Source of the DNA: Anabaena azotica FACHB-119
GTDB lineage: Bacteria > Cyanobacteriota > Cyanobacteriia > Cyanobacteriales > Nostocaceae
Direction: 5' to 3'
Length of the DNA stretch: 64,000 nt
Assembly (NCBI RefSeq): GCF_014697625.1
Contig: NZ_JACJSG010000042.1
Span: 1 to 64,000 of the forward strand
Shown here: one piece after another, positions 13,801-21,513 of the stretch
Layout of the letters: every line of letters starts with the position of its first letter
Position numbering within the stretch: position 1 is the first letter of the stretch
Translations under genes and position numbers: made by a program
Notes under the pieces: model-generated
The model's database searches: none
Told to the model about the DNA's origin: nothing
Seen by the model: the letters and a program-made list of their open reading frames with translations, nothing else

Positions 13801-16094
13801 CTGGGGTTAACCCTAAATCTTTTACTAATTTACAGTCGGGGGACAAACCTGATAAGACATTATGGGGATGCTACAAACCCAACAATCCCAGAGAAAAACC
13901 CGACAAACCCGGTAAGTTCATTAAATATGAGCATCCACCCAAAACTGACTTAAGTATCTTCCTTCTTGATGTCCCCGATGAAATAGCGGATCGCATATAT
14001 AAGAAGTATGGAGTAGAACCAAGCCAAAGCGATCGCGCTAGTGGTTTTTGGTACTGTGTTTGGAAACACAACATTCCAGTCACAATTACTGAGGGAGCTA
14101 AGAAAGCTGCTAGTCTTTTAACCCAAGGTCACGCTGCTATCGGCTTGCCTGGGATTTATGCTGGCTACCGCAGTAAAGATGAATTTGGCGAAAAGGTGAA
14201 GGCCAAGCTCATGGATGAATTAGCTGTTTTCGGCACTCCAGATAGAAAAATAACTTTCTGCTTTGATTATGAAACCAAGCCCGATACTAAGCGCAATATA
14301 GATATTGCTATCTCGCGTACCGGGGCGTTGCTACAAAAACAAGGGGCAAAGGTTAAAGTTGCAACCTTGCCAGGGACAGATAAAGGTGTTGATGACTTGA
14401 TTGTTTCCCAGGGGGCGCTTGCTTATGAGAAGGTGAATTTTGAAGCCAAAACCCTACGAGAATGGCGCAATCAAACAAAGCAAGCCTTTCAGCAACCTTT
14501 ACCCAAATCTCAAAAACCTGACCAGGAGCAAAACAATGACAACTACCAACAATCCCAGCAATCAGCCATCGGGGGAAATGGAACAGCTATTAGCGAATCA
14601 CGAGAGGCTGATACTACGGATCGAGCAATTGGAATCGAAAATTCAGCATCTCGAAGAATCTCAATCAACGGCCTTGACCGAATTCTTGAATCAATTAGCA
14701 GATATATTGAACTCCAAGAAATCGAGCGGATTGCAGGAATTATTGGAGAAATTAACCGAGACATTATCAGAAGTGGGCTTCGAGGTGAAGGAGCAGCGCC
14801 AGCAAGCGACAGCGCTCAACAATTCAATACAACAATTCCTAGCAGCCCAGAAAGTAATGTCACTGTTGGAGAAAGAGAAAAACGACCCAAGCTAGACAAT
14901 GAATCAGTCCATGACAAAGCGTTGAAAGCGATTTCAGAATACGTTGAGTTGTCACAGGTTGAAAGTCCCGAAATTGCCCAGGCTGTCGGGCAGGTCATAG
15001 AACAGTTGAAGCAACTCCCCCCCAGTCAGCAACCAGCCTATGACAAAGCGTTGAAAGCGATTTCAGAATACGTTGAGTTGTCACAGGTTGAAAGTCCCGA
15101 AATTGCCCAGGCTGTCGGGCAGGTCATAGAACAGTTGAAGCAACTCCCCCCCAGTCAGCAACCAGCCTATGACAAAGCGTTGAAAGCGATTTCAGAATAC
15201 GTTGAGTTGTCACAGGTTGAAAGTCCCGAAATTGCCCAGGCTGTCGGGCAGGTCATAGAACAGTTGAAGCAACTCCCCCCCAGTCAGCAACCAGCCTATG
15301 ACAAAGCGTTGAAAGCGATTTCAGAATACGTTGAGTTGTCACAGGTTGAAAGGCCCGAAATTGCCCAGGCTGTCGGGCAGGTCATAGAACAGTTGAAGCA
15401 ACTCCCCAGCAGTCAGCAACTAGCCTATGACAAAGCGTTGAAAGCGATTTCAGAATACGTTGAGTTGTCACAAGTCGAGAGTTCAGAAATTGCCCAGGCT
15501 GCTGGTCAGGTCATAGAACAGTTGAAGCAACTCCCCAGCAGTAAAGAGTTGGATCAATTACCAGCGATCGCCTCTTTTATAGATTCCCTTTCAGACCAAG
15601 ATTTACTTTATTTAGAACAAATTGTAAACGAATATCTCTCAGAAACTCAAATTCCTACACCAATTGACAAACAAAGTATTGAGCATCAAGTTAATAATTT
15701 AAAATCTCAGATTGACAGTCTATGGATGCAGCACGCTGAACAAGAAAAAACTATTAAATTCATGGAACGTTTACCACTACATGAATTAAGCAAAAAATAC
15801 AATTCTCTTGTGAATCAACAATTAAATACTATTAATACTATTAATAAATTATTTATTCAGAAACAACAATTAGAAAACTCAATACAAGAATGGAAAACCC
15901 AGACTCAAAATTATGAAGCCTGGGCGCAGAAAAAGGAAACTATTGAAATGAACCTTTTCTCAGAAACTCTACAGTCTCCGCAGATTCAAAAACGATTAAA
16001 TACCATAATGCAAGAACAGCAACAACAAGCCAATATAGAAACTACAATACATAATACCTTAAAACCATCTAAATCTATTAGATTAAGAAGATAA
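10851..16094 (+). CDS. MobF relaxase-helicase with CyRepA-type domain, 1747 aa
   Basis: Residues 1-290 are a TrwC-type relaxase: catalytic Tyr15 in AVDYF and the metal-binding triad in DPHLHTH (His153, His155, His157 region). Residues about 400-850 are a RecD-like helicase with GVAGAGKT (Lys425) and WLVDEAGLL. Residues about 910-1200 (LNFKSLQQGFEWEHEAWEYL, GGWWCDAG, ITEGAKKAASLL, CFDYETKPD, GVDDLI) resemble the N-terminal DUF3854 domain of the CyRepA1 protein at 42798. The tail has a diverged unit, five 43-residue repeats (about 1354-1565) and a coiled coil. It nicks oriT and unwinds the transferred strand. Extra domains make it larger than R388 TrwC (about 970 aa). A small gene is embedded out of frame at 14536. 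Confidence 0.9.
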   Translation: MLTAKNTQPQQAVDYFMEDADHELNSRWSGKAAKKLGLSGPINNKEVFANIVNGRSPDGTQALCARTLNSSERRAATDFTFSAPKSVSLQALVGGDERLIDAHRLAVRKTLKLIEERYSHTRITTDAGRKVVKTGNLIVAEFDHIESRELDPHLHTHALVINMTQLEDGKWQSLSNQDIFRNKKFLGMVYQHNLALEVQRLGYEVEPRRHGQFEIKGFREQDLEEFSKRRQQILKVVPENSTWAQREGAWNITRKAKQKVPPEELKAKWQEEAEALDIQFVDFHSPQPEFRPAIITQEHLDAAIAHCSERDVAFSQEDLEKFILEQGLATDISQIDDLIKENSELLSLSTENRDFTTLKAVQREIATIRLMQSGQDKVSSIAHPEIAEAHLQQTSLNSDQRKAVFDAATTSDQFVAWQGVAGAGKTFALKEFKAIAAASGYTIKGFAPSSMAANVLGKELDIQAETVASLLSSEPPEEIELNQIWLVDEAGLLSAEDALTLLQRAKLEQARLLMVGDTKQLSSVNAGNPFKSLQQAGIKTSYLNQSNRQRAPQLKLAVDLVASGAIEEGFKRLDENGYINIVSSDSKVEAIANDYVAATPSERKRTLVLAGTNFERLAITQAIREKLKAEGTLGTAISITQLKAKDLTSVQMRYTHNFEVGDTVMPTRSYKRRGLEKGKLYKVVGKAKDKLTLESPDGQHFQVDTEFRKAVYQLQHIEIAEGDRLRWTKNDRQLGRRNGQEFIVRSISGNTAEIQYLDSNQTESINLSDAQHLDYALVSTTYSSQGKTADKVLVSADTTIGQESFYVAVSRAKYDLKIYTEDKEELLSLAQSSKSKENALYLLRQKELEKQRLEQFENGGTVATKTKTSSPSDAKTSSENSTTFSPPILKKLPEIPFWTPTNTEEPPERLDPKHWRELVEGSAIHPAIATLNFKSLQQGFEWEHEAWEYLMYSENLPRTNTGRLSTGMITKYSHIEDGGWWCDAGVNPKSFTNLQSGDKPDKTLWGCYKPNNPREKPDKPGKFIKYEHPPKTDLSIFLLDVPDEIADRIYKKYGVEPSQSDRASGFWYCVWKHNIPVTITEGAKKAASLLTQGHAAIGLPGIYAGYRSKDEFGEKVKAKLMDELAVFGTPDRKITFCFDYETKPDTKRNIDIAISRTGALLQKQGAKVKVATLPGTDKGVDDLIVSQGALAYEKVNFEAKTLREWRNQTKQAFQQPLPKSQKPDQEQNNDNYQQSQQSAIGGNGTAISESREADTTDRAIGIENSASRRISINGLDRILESISRYIELQEIERIAGIIGEINRDIIRSGLRGEGAAPASDSAQQFNTTIPSSPESNVTVGEREKRPKLDNESVHDKALKAISEYVELSQVESPEIAQAVGQVIEQLKQLPPSQQPAYDKALKAISEYVELSQVESPEIAQAVGQVIEQLKQLPPSQQPAYDKALKAISEYVELSQVESPEIAQAVGQVIEQLKQLPPSQQPAYDKALKAISEYVELSQVERPEIAQAVGQVIEQLKQLPSSQQLAYDKALKAISEYVELSQVESSEIAQAAGQVIEQLKQLPSSKELDQLPAIASFIDSLSDQDLLYLEQIVNEYLSETQIPTPIDKQSIEHQVNNLKSQIDSLWMQHAEQEKTIKFMERLPLHELSKKYNSLVNQQLNTINTINKLFIQKQQLENSIQEWKTQTQNYEAWAQKKETIEMNLFSETLQSPQIQKRLNTIMQEQQQQANIETTIHNTLKPSKSIRLRR
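14536..14895 (+). CDS. overlapping coiled-coil gene inside the relaxase, 119 aa
   Basis: This frame lies wholly within the relaxase gene in another frame. Its ATG has AGGAG with a 7-nt gap. The product, starting MTTTNNPSNQPSGEMEQLL, is an amphipathic helical protein (ERLILRIEQLESKIQHLEE) with natural-looking heptads, unlike a random shadow. The relaxase frame over the same bases also looks real because SISRYIELQEIE resembles the later 43-residue repeat. Either this is a true overprinted gene, or an ancestral separate gene was swallowed when the relaxase frame was extended. Confidence 0.5.
   Translation: MTTTNNPSNQPSGEMEQLLANHERLILRIEQLESKIQHLEESQSTALTEFLNQLADILNSKKSSGLQELLEKLTETLSEVGFEVKEQRQQATALNNSIQQFLAAQKVMSLLEKEKNDPS
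14910..15554 (+). repeat. five 129-bp tandem repeats in the relaxase gene
   Basis: Exact 129-bp (43-codon) period with copies at 14910, 15039, 15168, 15297 and 15426. The middle copies are almost identical at DNA level, so the expansion is recent. Each unit encodes ALKAISEYVELSQVE plus a second helix, so the repeats form a helical rod. Confidence 0.95.
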
Positions 16095-16379
16095 CTATTT
16101 ACCTAGAAATAATCTATTACCTGTGGGATTTATTTTTAAAAGAATATTATCATAATATTCAGTTAGCATAAATATAATAAAACTTGTTAGCCCAAATCCC
16201 AAAATACGTGACCAACCAATATTATTAGGTAGCACAAACAATTGGATCACCCCTACAATAAAAACAATCATTAAAAACCCAGCAATTAATTTACCAATCC
16301 TTATAATAATTGGTCGCATCCAAAGCATCAAATAAAATATAATATAAGTAAAAACTTTTTTAATACTCTTTTCGCTCAT
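16095..16379 (-). CDS. small membrane protein, 94 aa
   Basis: Two to three hydrophobic segments (FTYIIFYLMLWM, LIAGFLMIVFIVGVIQLFVL, ILGFGLTSFIIFML) and a short basic tail. AAGGA lies 7 nt before the ATG. It is convergent with the relaxase and abuts its stop codon. No family recognised. Confidence 0.6.
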   Translation of the reverse strand: MSEKSIKKVFTYIIFYLMLWMRPIIIRIGKLIAGFLMIVFIVGVIQLFVLPNNIGWSRILGFGLTSFIIFMLTEYYDNILLKINPTGNRLFLGK

Positions 16380-16641
16380 GTTAAAATCCTTTTAATATCT
16401 AAATTAGGAGTTTCGTTATAGTATATCTCCTTTTTAAGTTACTCAAATGCTTTGATACATCATTTCATTTTCATACATTAATTATTTCAATAGCAAAAGC
16501 TATTGATTTTATAAGTGTGACAATTCTTTTTATTTACTTTTGTTATACTACAATATCTTATAATCTTATATAATTAAACATCATGGTAATACATACACAA
16601 TCAAAATTATTGATAAACTCTTAAACCCCCCCTTAAAATAT

Positions 16642-16959
16642 ATGATTTCTAGATTTTATTATACTTTGAGAAATATATCAATGTTTAAAAGCAATCCTGA
16701 CTGGCTATATTTGAGCCAATGTGCATCAGTTGTTGTTTCATTTATAGGAATCATTTTAGGAACTACAACTAATCAATTTCTTATCATGGCACTACCACTA
16801 GCTATATCGCTTTTATTAACTACTATTAATCAGCGCCGACTGCAAATAAAAATGGCTGAACACGAATCAACTGTCAATAATCTCAAACAACAAATTGTAT
16901 TAATGAATAGTAGAATAAATAAATACCAAACAAAAATAAACTATTTAGATAGAAATTAA
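16642..16959 (+). CDS. small membrane protein with coiled-coil tail, 105 aa
   Basis: Two hydrophobic segments (ASVVVSFIGIILGTT and FLIMALPLAISLLLTTI) followed by a basic coiled-coil tail (MAEHESTVNNLKQQIVLMN). The start lacks a clear ribosome binding site; ATG at 16681 is an alternative. The gap 16380-16641 before it is AT-rich with nothing recognisable. Confidence 0.5.
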   Translation: MISRFYYTLRNISMFKSNPDWLYLSQCASVVVSFIGIILGTTTNQFLIMALPLAISLLLTTINQRRLQIKMAEHESTVNNLKQQIVLMNSRINKYQTKINYLDRN

Positions 16960-16974
16960 AAATTTAAATATGAA

Positions 16975-17143
16975 ATTAAAATCTGACTTTTCACCGCATT
17001 TGGAAAACGCTATTTTGAGATTTTCTCAAACCCTGATATTTACGTTACCATTTTCATTACTTTAAAGCTATCGACAATTAAGCTATGGAAAATTTACGTT
17101 GTTTTCCTGTTTGATAACTTCCCGTGAAAAGTCAGATTTTAAT
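16975..17143. mobile_element. 169-bp element with 20-bp perfect terminal inverted repeats
   Basis: ATTAAAATCTGACTTTTCAC at 16975-16994 is the exact complement of 17124-17143. The 129-bp interior has no reading frame. Size and perfect termini fit a MITE; no clear target duplication is visible. It could instead be a long-range RNA or protein-binding structure. Confidence 0.5.
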
Positions 17144-17331
17144 CAACTTTTTAGGACTTTTTTGATAATATTTATACTCCCAATAAAGTACGGAGTAGAA
17201 CTCTTACTATCAGGAAGAGCCTTGCATTTGCAAAACCTCAAATACATATTATTATTTAGGTCTAGGTTAGCATCTTGATTTTCGTTCTTATTTTTCATTT
17301 TCTATTACCCACCCATATTTATCATAATAAA

Positions 17332-17616
17332 ATGATACACCTTATTTTAAAAATTCTCAACTGTTTTACGCCTCTATTCATTTCTAATAAAGCATTAATC
17401 ATTTCAGTTGCGAAATCTATTGACTTTTCTATTCAAATGTTGATTTTTGTTTATTTAATTTATATTATTTTTAAAATAACTGAATATTTTACTACTAATT
17501 CAGATAAAATTCTGCAAGAATACAATAGAGTTTTTATTATCTTGGTTATGATTCTTATATTAAGAATAACGTCAATTATAGGAGATTCTAATTTATTTTT
17601 ATCTTGTATTAAATAG
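17332..17616 (+). CDS. small membrane protein, 94 aa
   Basis: Two strongly hydrophobic segments (IQMLIFVYLIYIIFKI and VFIILVMILILRITSII). First ATG at 17332; a TTG at 17275 would add 19 residues. No ribosome binding site stands out and the region is very AT-rich, so support is modest. No family recognised. Confidence 0.4.
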   Translation: MIHLILKILNCFTPLFISNKALIISVAKSIDFSIQMLIFVYLIYIIFKITEYFTTNSDKILQEYNRVFIILVMILILRITSIIGDSNLFLSCIK

Positions 17617-17709
17617 ATAGATTATTTAAATGATAAAATATTAATTCTTTTTAATAAAGATGTATCAAATTGTTTTCTTAATTTCATAATTATTTTGTAA
17701 TAGACATTA

Positions 17710-17750
17710 GTTTAATAAAGGAGAGAATTTATAACTCCCCTTTATTAAAC
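17710..17750 (-). terminator. terminator of the transfer operon
   Basis: GTTTAATAAAGG (17710) pairs with CCTTTATTAAAC (ending 17750), with an extra GAG/CTC step. It lies just past the stop of the last gene of the minus-strand transfer operon. Confidence 0.7.
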
Positions 17751-17754
17751 AAAG

Positions 17755-19194
17755 TTATCTTCTAGCTGCCCTAGACATATTTTCTTTTTCCTCTGGCTTT
17801 AAGGATTCTGAAACTATCCCTTCAATTGAATCTAAAGATTCAATATCATCCTCGTTTGCCTCAGATGTAAGCTGATTATCCTGCATTACTGGGCGGCCAT
17901 CTTTTGCAGTAATCGTAATACTATTCTCCTTCTGAGTAAAATTATACCCTTCACTTTGAAAGCTCATTGACCCGTCTGCATTCCGATCTCCATAAACTTT
18001 CAACATAGTGTCTACTGATTTTGCGATCGCTTTCGCCTTTGTCTCCTTTATTGCATTAGTAACTTTAGTTACATTTTCTTTGACCGTATTGTTGAGGTTA
18101 GAGCCTATGTCTGCAACAGCAGAAGTAAACTGTTTATTAACTGTACTTATTTCTTCATTTATTTTTCCAGTAACAGCACCTACTGCTTCTCCATGACGTT
18201 CAGCACCTTTTTTAATCTCATTATTTATTATCTCTTTAACCTCTTCAATCCCTGTTTTTACAACCTCTCCCTGAGTTTTTAGCTCATTCTTGATTGTACT
18301 TTTAAATTCTTCCATCTGAGATTGTACTTCAGATTTAAGAGATTCTATTTGTCTTTCAAGGTCTGCCTTAACCTTGTCTACTTTTGGAGTTAAAGCAGAC
18401 TGAATCTGAGATTTTATCTCGTTTATTTTTGGGGTCAACGTAGATTTCACTTTTTCAGTGATTCCTTGCGCGGACTCCTTAATATTACTTTCTACCTTGT
18501 TCAGCCAATCTTTTAAGGAATTATTTTGTACCTTAATTCCTTTTGAATTACTAATTTTATTTAACCCTTGCTCTACTCTATTAATTGCCTCCTGCTGTGA
18601 CTGAAGAGTATTTTTCAAACTGTTAATATCATTAGTCAGTTTCTCAGATAATTCTTTTAAATCATCTTGTGAAACTGAACTCATTTTTATACTGTCTATG
18701 AATTTTTCTTGCTCTTTGACTCTTTCTTTTAATGAGTCTATTTGCTTTTGTAAATCCTCAACAGTTACATTTTCATTCTCATTTTTTGGTTCTACAGTTG
18801 GTTCTACAGTTTCATTTGTTTGGGTACTTTGACTTTTAGTTTGTTTTTCGGCTTCATTAACTTGATTATTTAACCCCAGCTTGTCAGTTAAAACTTTACC
18901 GTCTCTTACATGATAAGCAACTTCCTTACCTATCATAATTCTTACTGAACCTTTGACTTGCTCCGGCTGGTTAATGGCCTTATTTAGCTTATCAACAAGG
19001 TCAGGTGACATTGAATTAGTTAGAACTTTTCCATCTTGAGATTTATATTTAAGGTCTTTCCCAATCAAAATTGATACATTTTTAGTATCAATTTCTTTGA
19101 ATTTTCCCTTTTCTTGAATTTTTGAAAGGATATCATTCAATATTTCCAGGTAATCTGATTGCACCTGTGATTTTTCAGCTTTGACCTCATCCAT
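17755..19194 (-). CDS. long coiled-coil protein of the transfer operon, 479 aa
   Basis: Two N-terminal repeats (VSILIGKDLKYKSQDGKVLT at about 45 and VRIMIGKEVAYHVRDGKVLT at about 84), then about 270 residues of predicted coiled coil (LQKQIDSLKERVKEQ ... LKSEVQSQMEEFK), and a compact beta-rich end (YNFTQKENSITITAKDGRP). No enzyme motif. It is last in the T4SS operon, 7 bp after its neighbour. A tether or scaffold for relaxosome or coupling complex is a guess. Confidence 0.6.
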   Translation of the reverse strand: MDEVKAEKSQVQSDYLEILNDILSKIQEKGKFKEIDTKNVSILIGKDLKYKSQDGKVLTNSMSPDLVDKLNKAINQPEQVKGSVRIMIGKEVAYHVRDGKVLTDKLGLNNQVNEAEKQTKSQSTQTNETVEPTVEPKNENENVTVEDLQKQIDSLKERVKEQEKFIDSIKMSSVSQDDLKELSEKLTNDINSLKNTLQSQQEAINRVEQGLNKISNSKGIKVQNNSLKDWLNKVESNIKESAQGITEKVKSTLTPKINEIKSQIQSALTPKVDKVKADLERQIESLKSEVQSQMEEFKSTIKNELKTQGEVVKTGIEEVKEIINNEIKKGAERHGEAVGAVTGKINEEISTVNKQFTSAVADIGSNLNNTVKENVTKVTNAIKETKAKAIAKSVDTMLKVYGDRNADGSMSFQSEGYNFTQKENSITITAKDGRPVMQDNQLTSEANEDDIESLDSIEGIVSESLKPEEKENMSRAARR

Positions 19195-19201
19195 GATTTA
19201 T

Positions 19202-19609
19202 TTACTCCTGAACTTGTAATGCAGATTTAGTTAAAGCAGCAGGATTAACAATGACTTCTGGTAGTTTTACTCCACCAAGTCTATCAAGAATTACCTGCCC
19301 TTCAATTTCGATGTAAGCCCATTGGCTATCAATTTGAACCGATATAGATTTACTATTAGAATCTAAATCGATTAAGTTGTACTCTTGCAAAATGCCGTCT
19401 TTGACAAATACATGGGAGCTTTCTGCGTCCCCATAATAAATTTCTATCAACTCTGGTACGTAACCATTTTCAAAAGGCGGCTCATCACAAAATTCTGCTG
19501 CATTTAAAATATCTGTTCGATACTTTCCAGCAAGAGCTACAATATCTAATGGCAACTTGCTCAATAATCCTAGTTCATATTCATTAAAATTGTTGGTAGA
19601 ATTATTCAT
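19202..19609 (-). CDS. hypothetical protein, 135 aa
   Basis: Acidic soluble protein with an N-terminal helix pair and a beta-rich C-terminal half (SISVQIDSQWAYIEIEGQVIL). Its ATG overlaps the stop of the coupling-protein gene (ATGA), so it is coupled to it and may be a partner or chaperone of it. No family recognised. Confidence 0.6.
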   Translation of the reverse strand: MNNSTNNFNEYELGLLSKLPLDIVALAGKYRTDILNAAEFCDEPPFENGYVPELIEIYYGDAESSHVFVKDGILQEYNLIDLDSNSKSISVQIDSQWAYIEIEGQVILDRLGGVKLPEVIVNPAALTKSALQVQE

Positions 19610-21453
19610 TTTTTTGCTCCTATTTTTTTCAATTTATCCTTAACTGCATCTTTTTTTTCTGGATTTAAAGGCAATATTCTTTCTGCCTCTAATAGTCTAT
19701 CCCTTAACTCCTTTTCTGTTGGCTGTTTTAAAACTGAATTTTGAATTAAACGTTGTTGTAATTTGTACCATTCAGCAACACTTTTTGCTTCCAAATCAAT
19801 ATCAGCTTTTGGAATATTGATTTTCTCTAACAGTGGCAGCGAAATTTCCTTTCGGTTGGCGAATCCCGGACTAATAATTACAGCCCTACCTTCCCCTAAA
19901 GTATTAAACTGATTTGGCTCAAATAAATCCCTTGTACTGTTCTGTTCCGATATTGATGTACTTGATCCTCCTTTCCCCCCACTACTGCGCGATCGCTCTC
20001 TATGGCCAATTTGCTCTTTACCTAAAAATTCGCTAAATCGCTTGGCCGCAGTATCATCTTGTGGATTGAAGAAAAATTTAGTAGCACAGCCGCCGAATAT
20101 GGCACTTGTAATTTCTGGAGAGTAAGCTTTTTCAAGCTGTGACAAATTTTGCAGTCCCAATATACAAACAAGTCCGTCCTCTCTGTTCTGGTTCAACCAG
20201 TCAACGATTGCTGGCAAGTATATTGTCGGAACTTCGTCCAATGACAAAAGTAAGGGATCTGTTCTTTTACCAGCAATATTTCTACTTACGAGAAGGTGAA
20301 GTATTGAAACTAGCAAAGGCCCAATAACATCACGCTTCTCTTTGTTCATCCCAAAAACCACCATCTTTCTACCCTTTAAATCTAAGGGTATGTTTGTTTT
20401 GCCGTAAAACGCTGATAGTGATGATGGAGTCATAAATCTGCTGAACGTGCCGCTTGTAGTACCCACGATACTAGCTGCCGTTTCAGGACTGCCAGCCACC
20501 GATAAAAATTGGCTAAATGCAACTTTAACCCAATAATTTAAATCTGCCCTTTGAATCCTCTCTATAAGATTAGGTAGGCCCAGAATCGTACTGCACATCA
20601 TGATATCGGGATACCTAGTAAGTTTTGCTAATTGGAAAATAGCCTGTGCCAGTTGATCACCTGCATTAGCAAAAAAGCTGCTATCTGAAGAATCGCCACC
20701 GGACAATTTAAAATTACGGTTCAGAACGATTGATAGCTGCCTTGCCATTTCTGCGTCACTCTCATCTTTGATAAAGTCAAGAGGGTTTGCAATGCAAGAT
20801 TCTTCAAATCCAGGAGCCAATACCGTTACTTCGTAGCCGTGCATTGCTGCATATCCGGCTAACTTAGCTGCTTGTCCCTTGGCTGGAGAATTTTCTGATT
20901 CCTGATGCGCGTATTTGAAATCATAGAGAATAATTGGTTTTCCCTGCTCTATGCCAGATCGCACCAAAGGATTATTTACTGAAAAGGTCTTTCCAGAGCC
21001 AGGCCCGCCGCTAATAAAAATACCTCTTTGCGCGTCTGGTAAGTATAGTCTGGTTTTATCTTCTGGCAGGTTTGTAATTCTTCTATTGCCCACTACTTCA
21101 AAGGTAGCGCCTTTAGGAGTTCCTATGTACAGAGCTACCCTATTATGTCTGCGTTCCTTAATTTGCTTACAAGCAATTTTCCGGGCTACATTTCTCTCTC
21201 TAGCTCCTGCCCATCTTGCTCTTGCCAGTTTGTTGTTTTTTCCTCTTCCGTCTACTACCTTAGCTATTATTAATACTGCAATACTTGCAATCAACCCGAA
21301 ACCCATTGGTGAAAATAGAGTATCCTGAAATTCCTTTGGTAGCAGTTGGTCAACATTTGAAGTCTGAGATTTTGAAGACTGAGATACAGAAGCATCAGTT
21401 GATATGTCAACTAATTTGTTATTATTAACATTTCTTCTTGTCTCTTGTTTCAT
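19606..21453 (-). CDS. VirD4/TraG-type coupling ATPase, 615 aa
   Basis: One N-terminal membrane segment (GFGLIASIAVLIIAKVV, about 51-67), Walker A ISGGPGSGKTFSVNN (Lys about 154), Walker B LLLSLDEVPTIYLP, and the TraG/TraD sensor region GLQNLSQLEKAYSPEI ... FGGCATKFFFNPQD. This is the type IV coupling protein that brings the relaxase-DNA complex to the channel at the inner membrane. It belongs to the same operon as the channel genes, and a MobF relaxase is present to pair with it. Confidence 0.88.
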   Translation of the reverse strand: MKQETRRNVNNNKLVDISTDASVSQSSKSQTSNVDQLLPKEFQDTLFSPMGFGLIASIAVLIIAKVVDGRGKNNKLARARWAGARERNVARKIACKQIKERRHNRVALYIGTPKGATFEVVGNRRITNLPEDKTRLYLPDAQRGIFISGGPGSGKTFSVNNPLVRSGIEQGKPIILYDFKYAHQESENSPAKGQAAKLAGYAAMHGYEVTVLAPGFEESCIANPLDFIKDESDAEMARQLSIVLNRNFKLSGGDSSDSSFFANAGDQLAQAIFQLAKLTRYPDIMMCSTILGLPNLIERIQRADLNYWVKVAFSQFLSVAGSPETAASIVGTTSGTFSRFMTPSSLSAFYGKTNIPLDLKGRKMVVFGMNKEKRDVIGPLLVSILHLLVSRNIAGKRTDPLLLSLDEVPTIYLPAIVDWLNQNREDGLVCILGLQNLSQLEKAYSPEITSAIFGGCATKFFFNPQDDTAAKRFSEFLGKEQIGHRERSRSSGGKGGSSTSISEQNSTRDLFEPNQFNTLGEGRAVIISPGFANRKEISLPLLEKINIPKADIDLEAKSVAEWYKLQQRLIQNSVLKQPTEKELRDRLLEAERILPLNPEKKDAVKDKLKKIGAKK

Positions 21454-21513
21454 AAAATTTGACTTCTAAAATTATTTAATATCTACTTATAAATCCTAAA
21501 TCAGCTATTTTCT

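Noticed and set aside
14910..15554. CRISPR array
   Set aside because: The repeats are 129 bp, contiguous and in frame inside the relaxase; there are no spacers and no cas genes.
20951..21328. Plus-strand open frame of 125 codons
   Set aside because: Antisense shadow of the coupling-protein gene.
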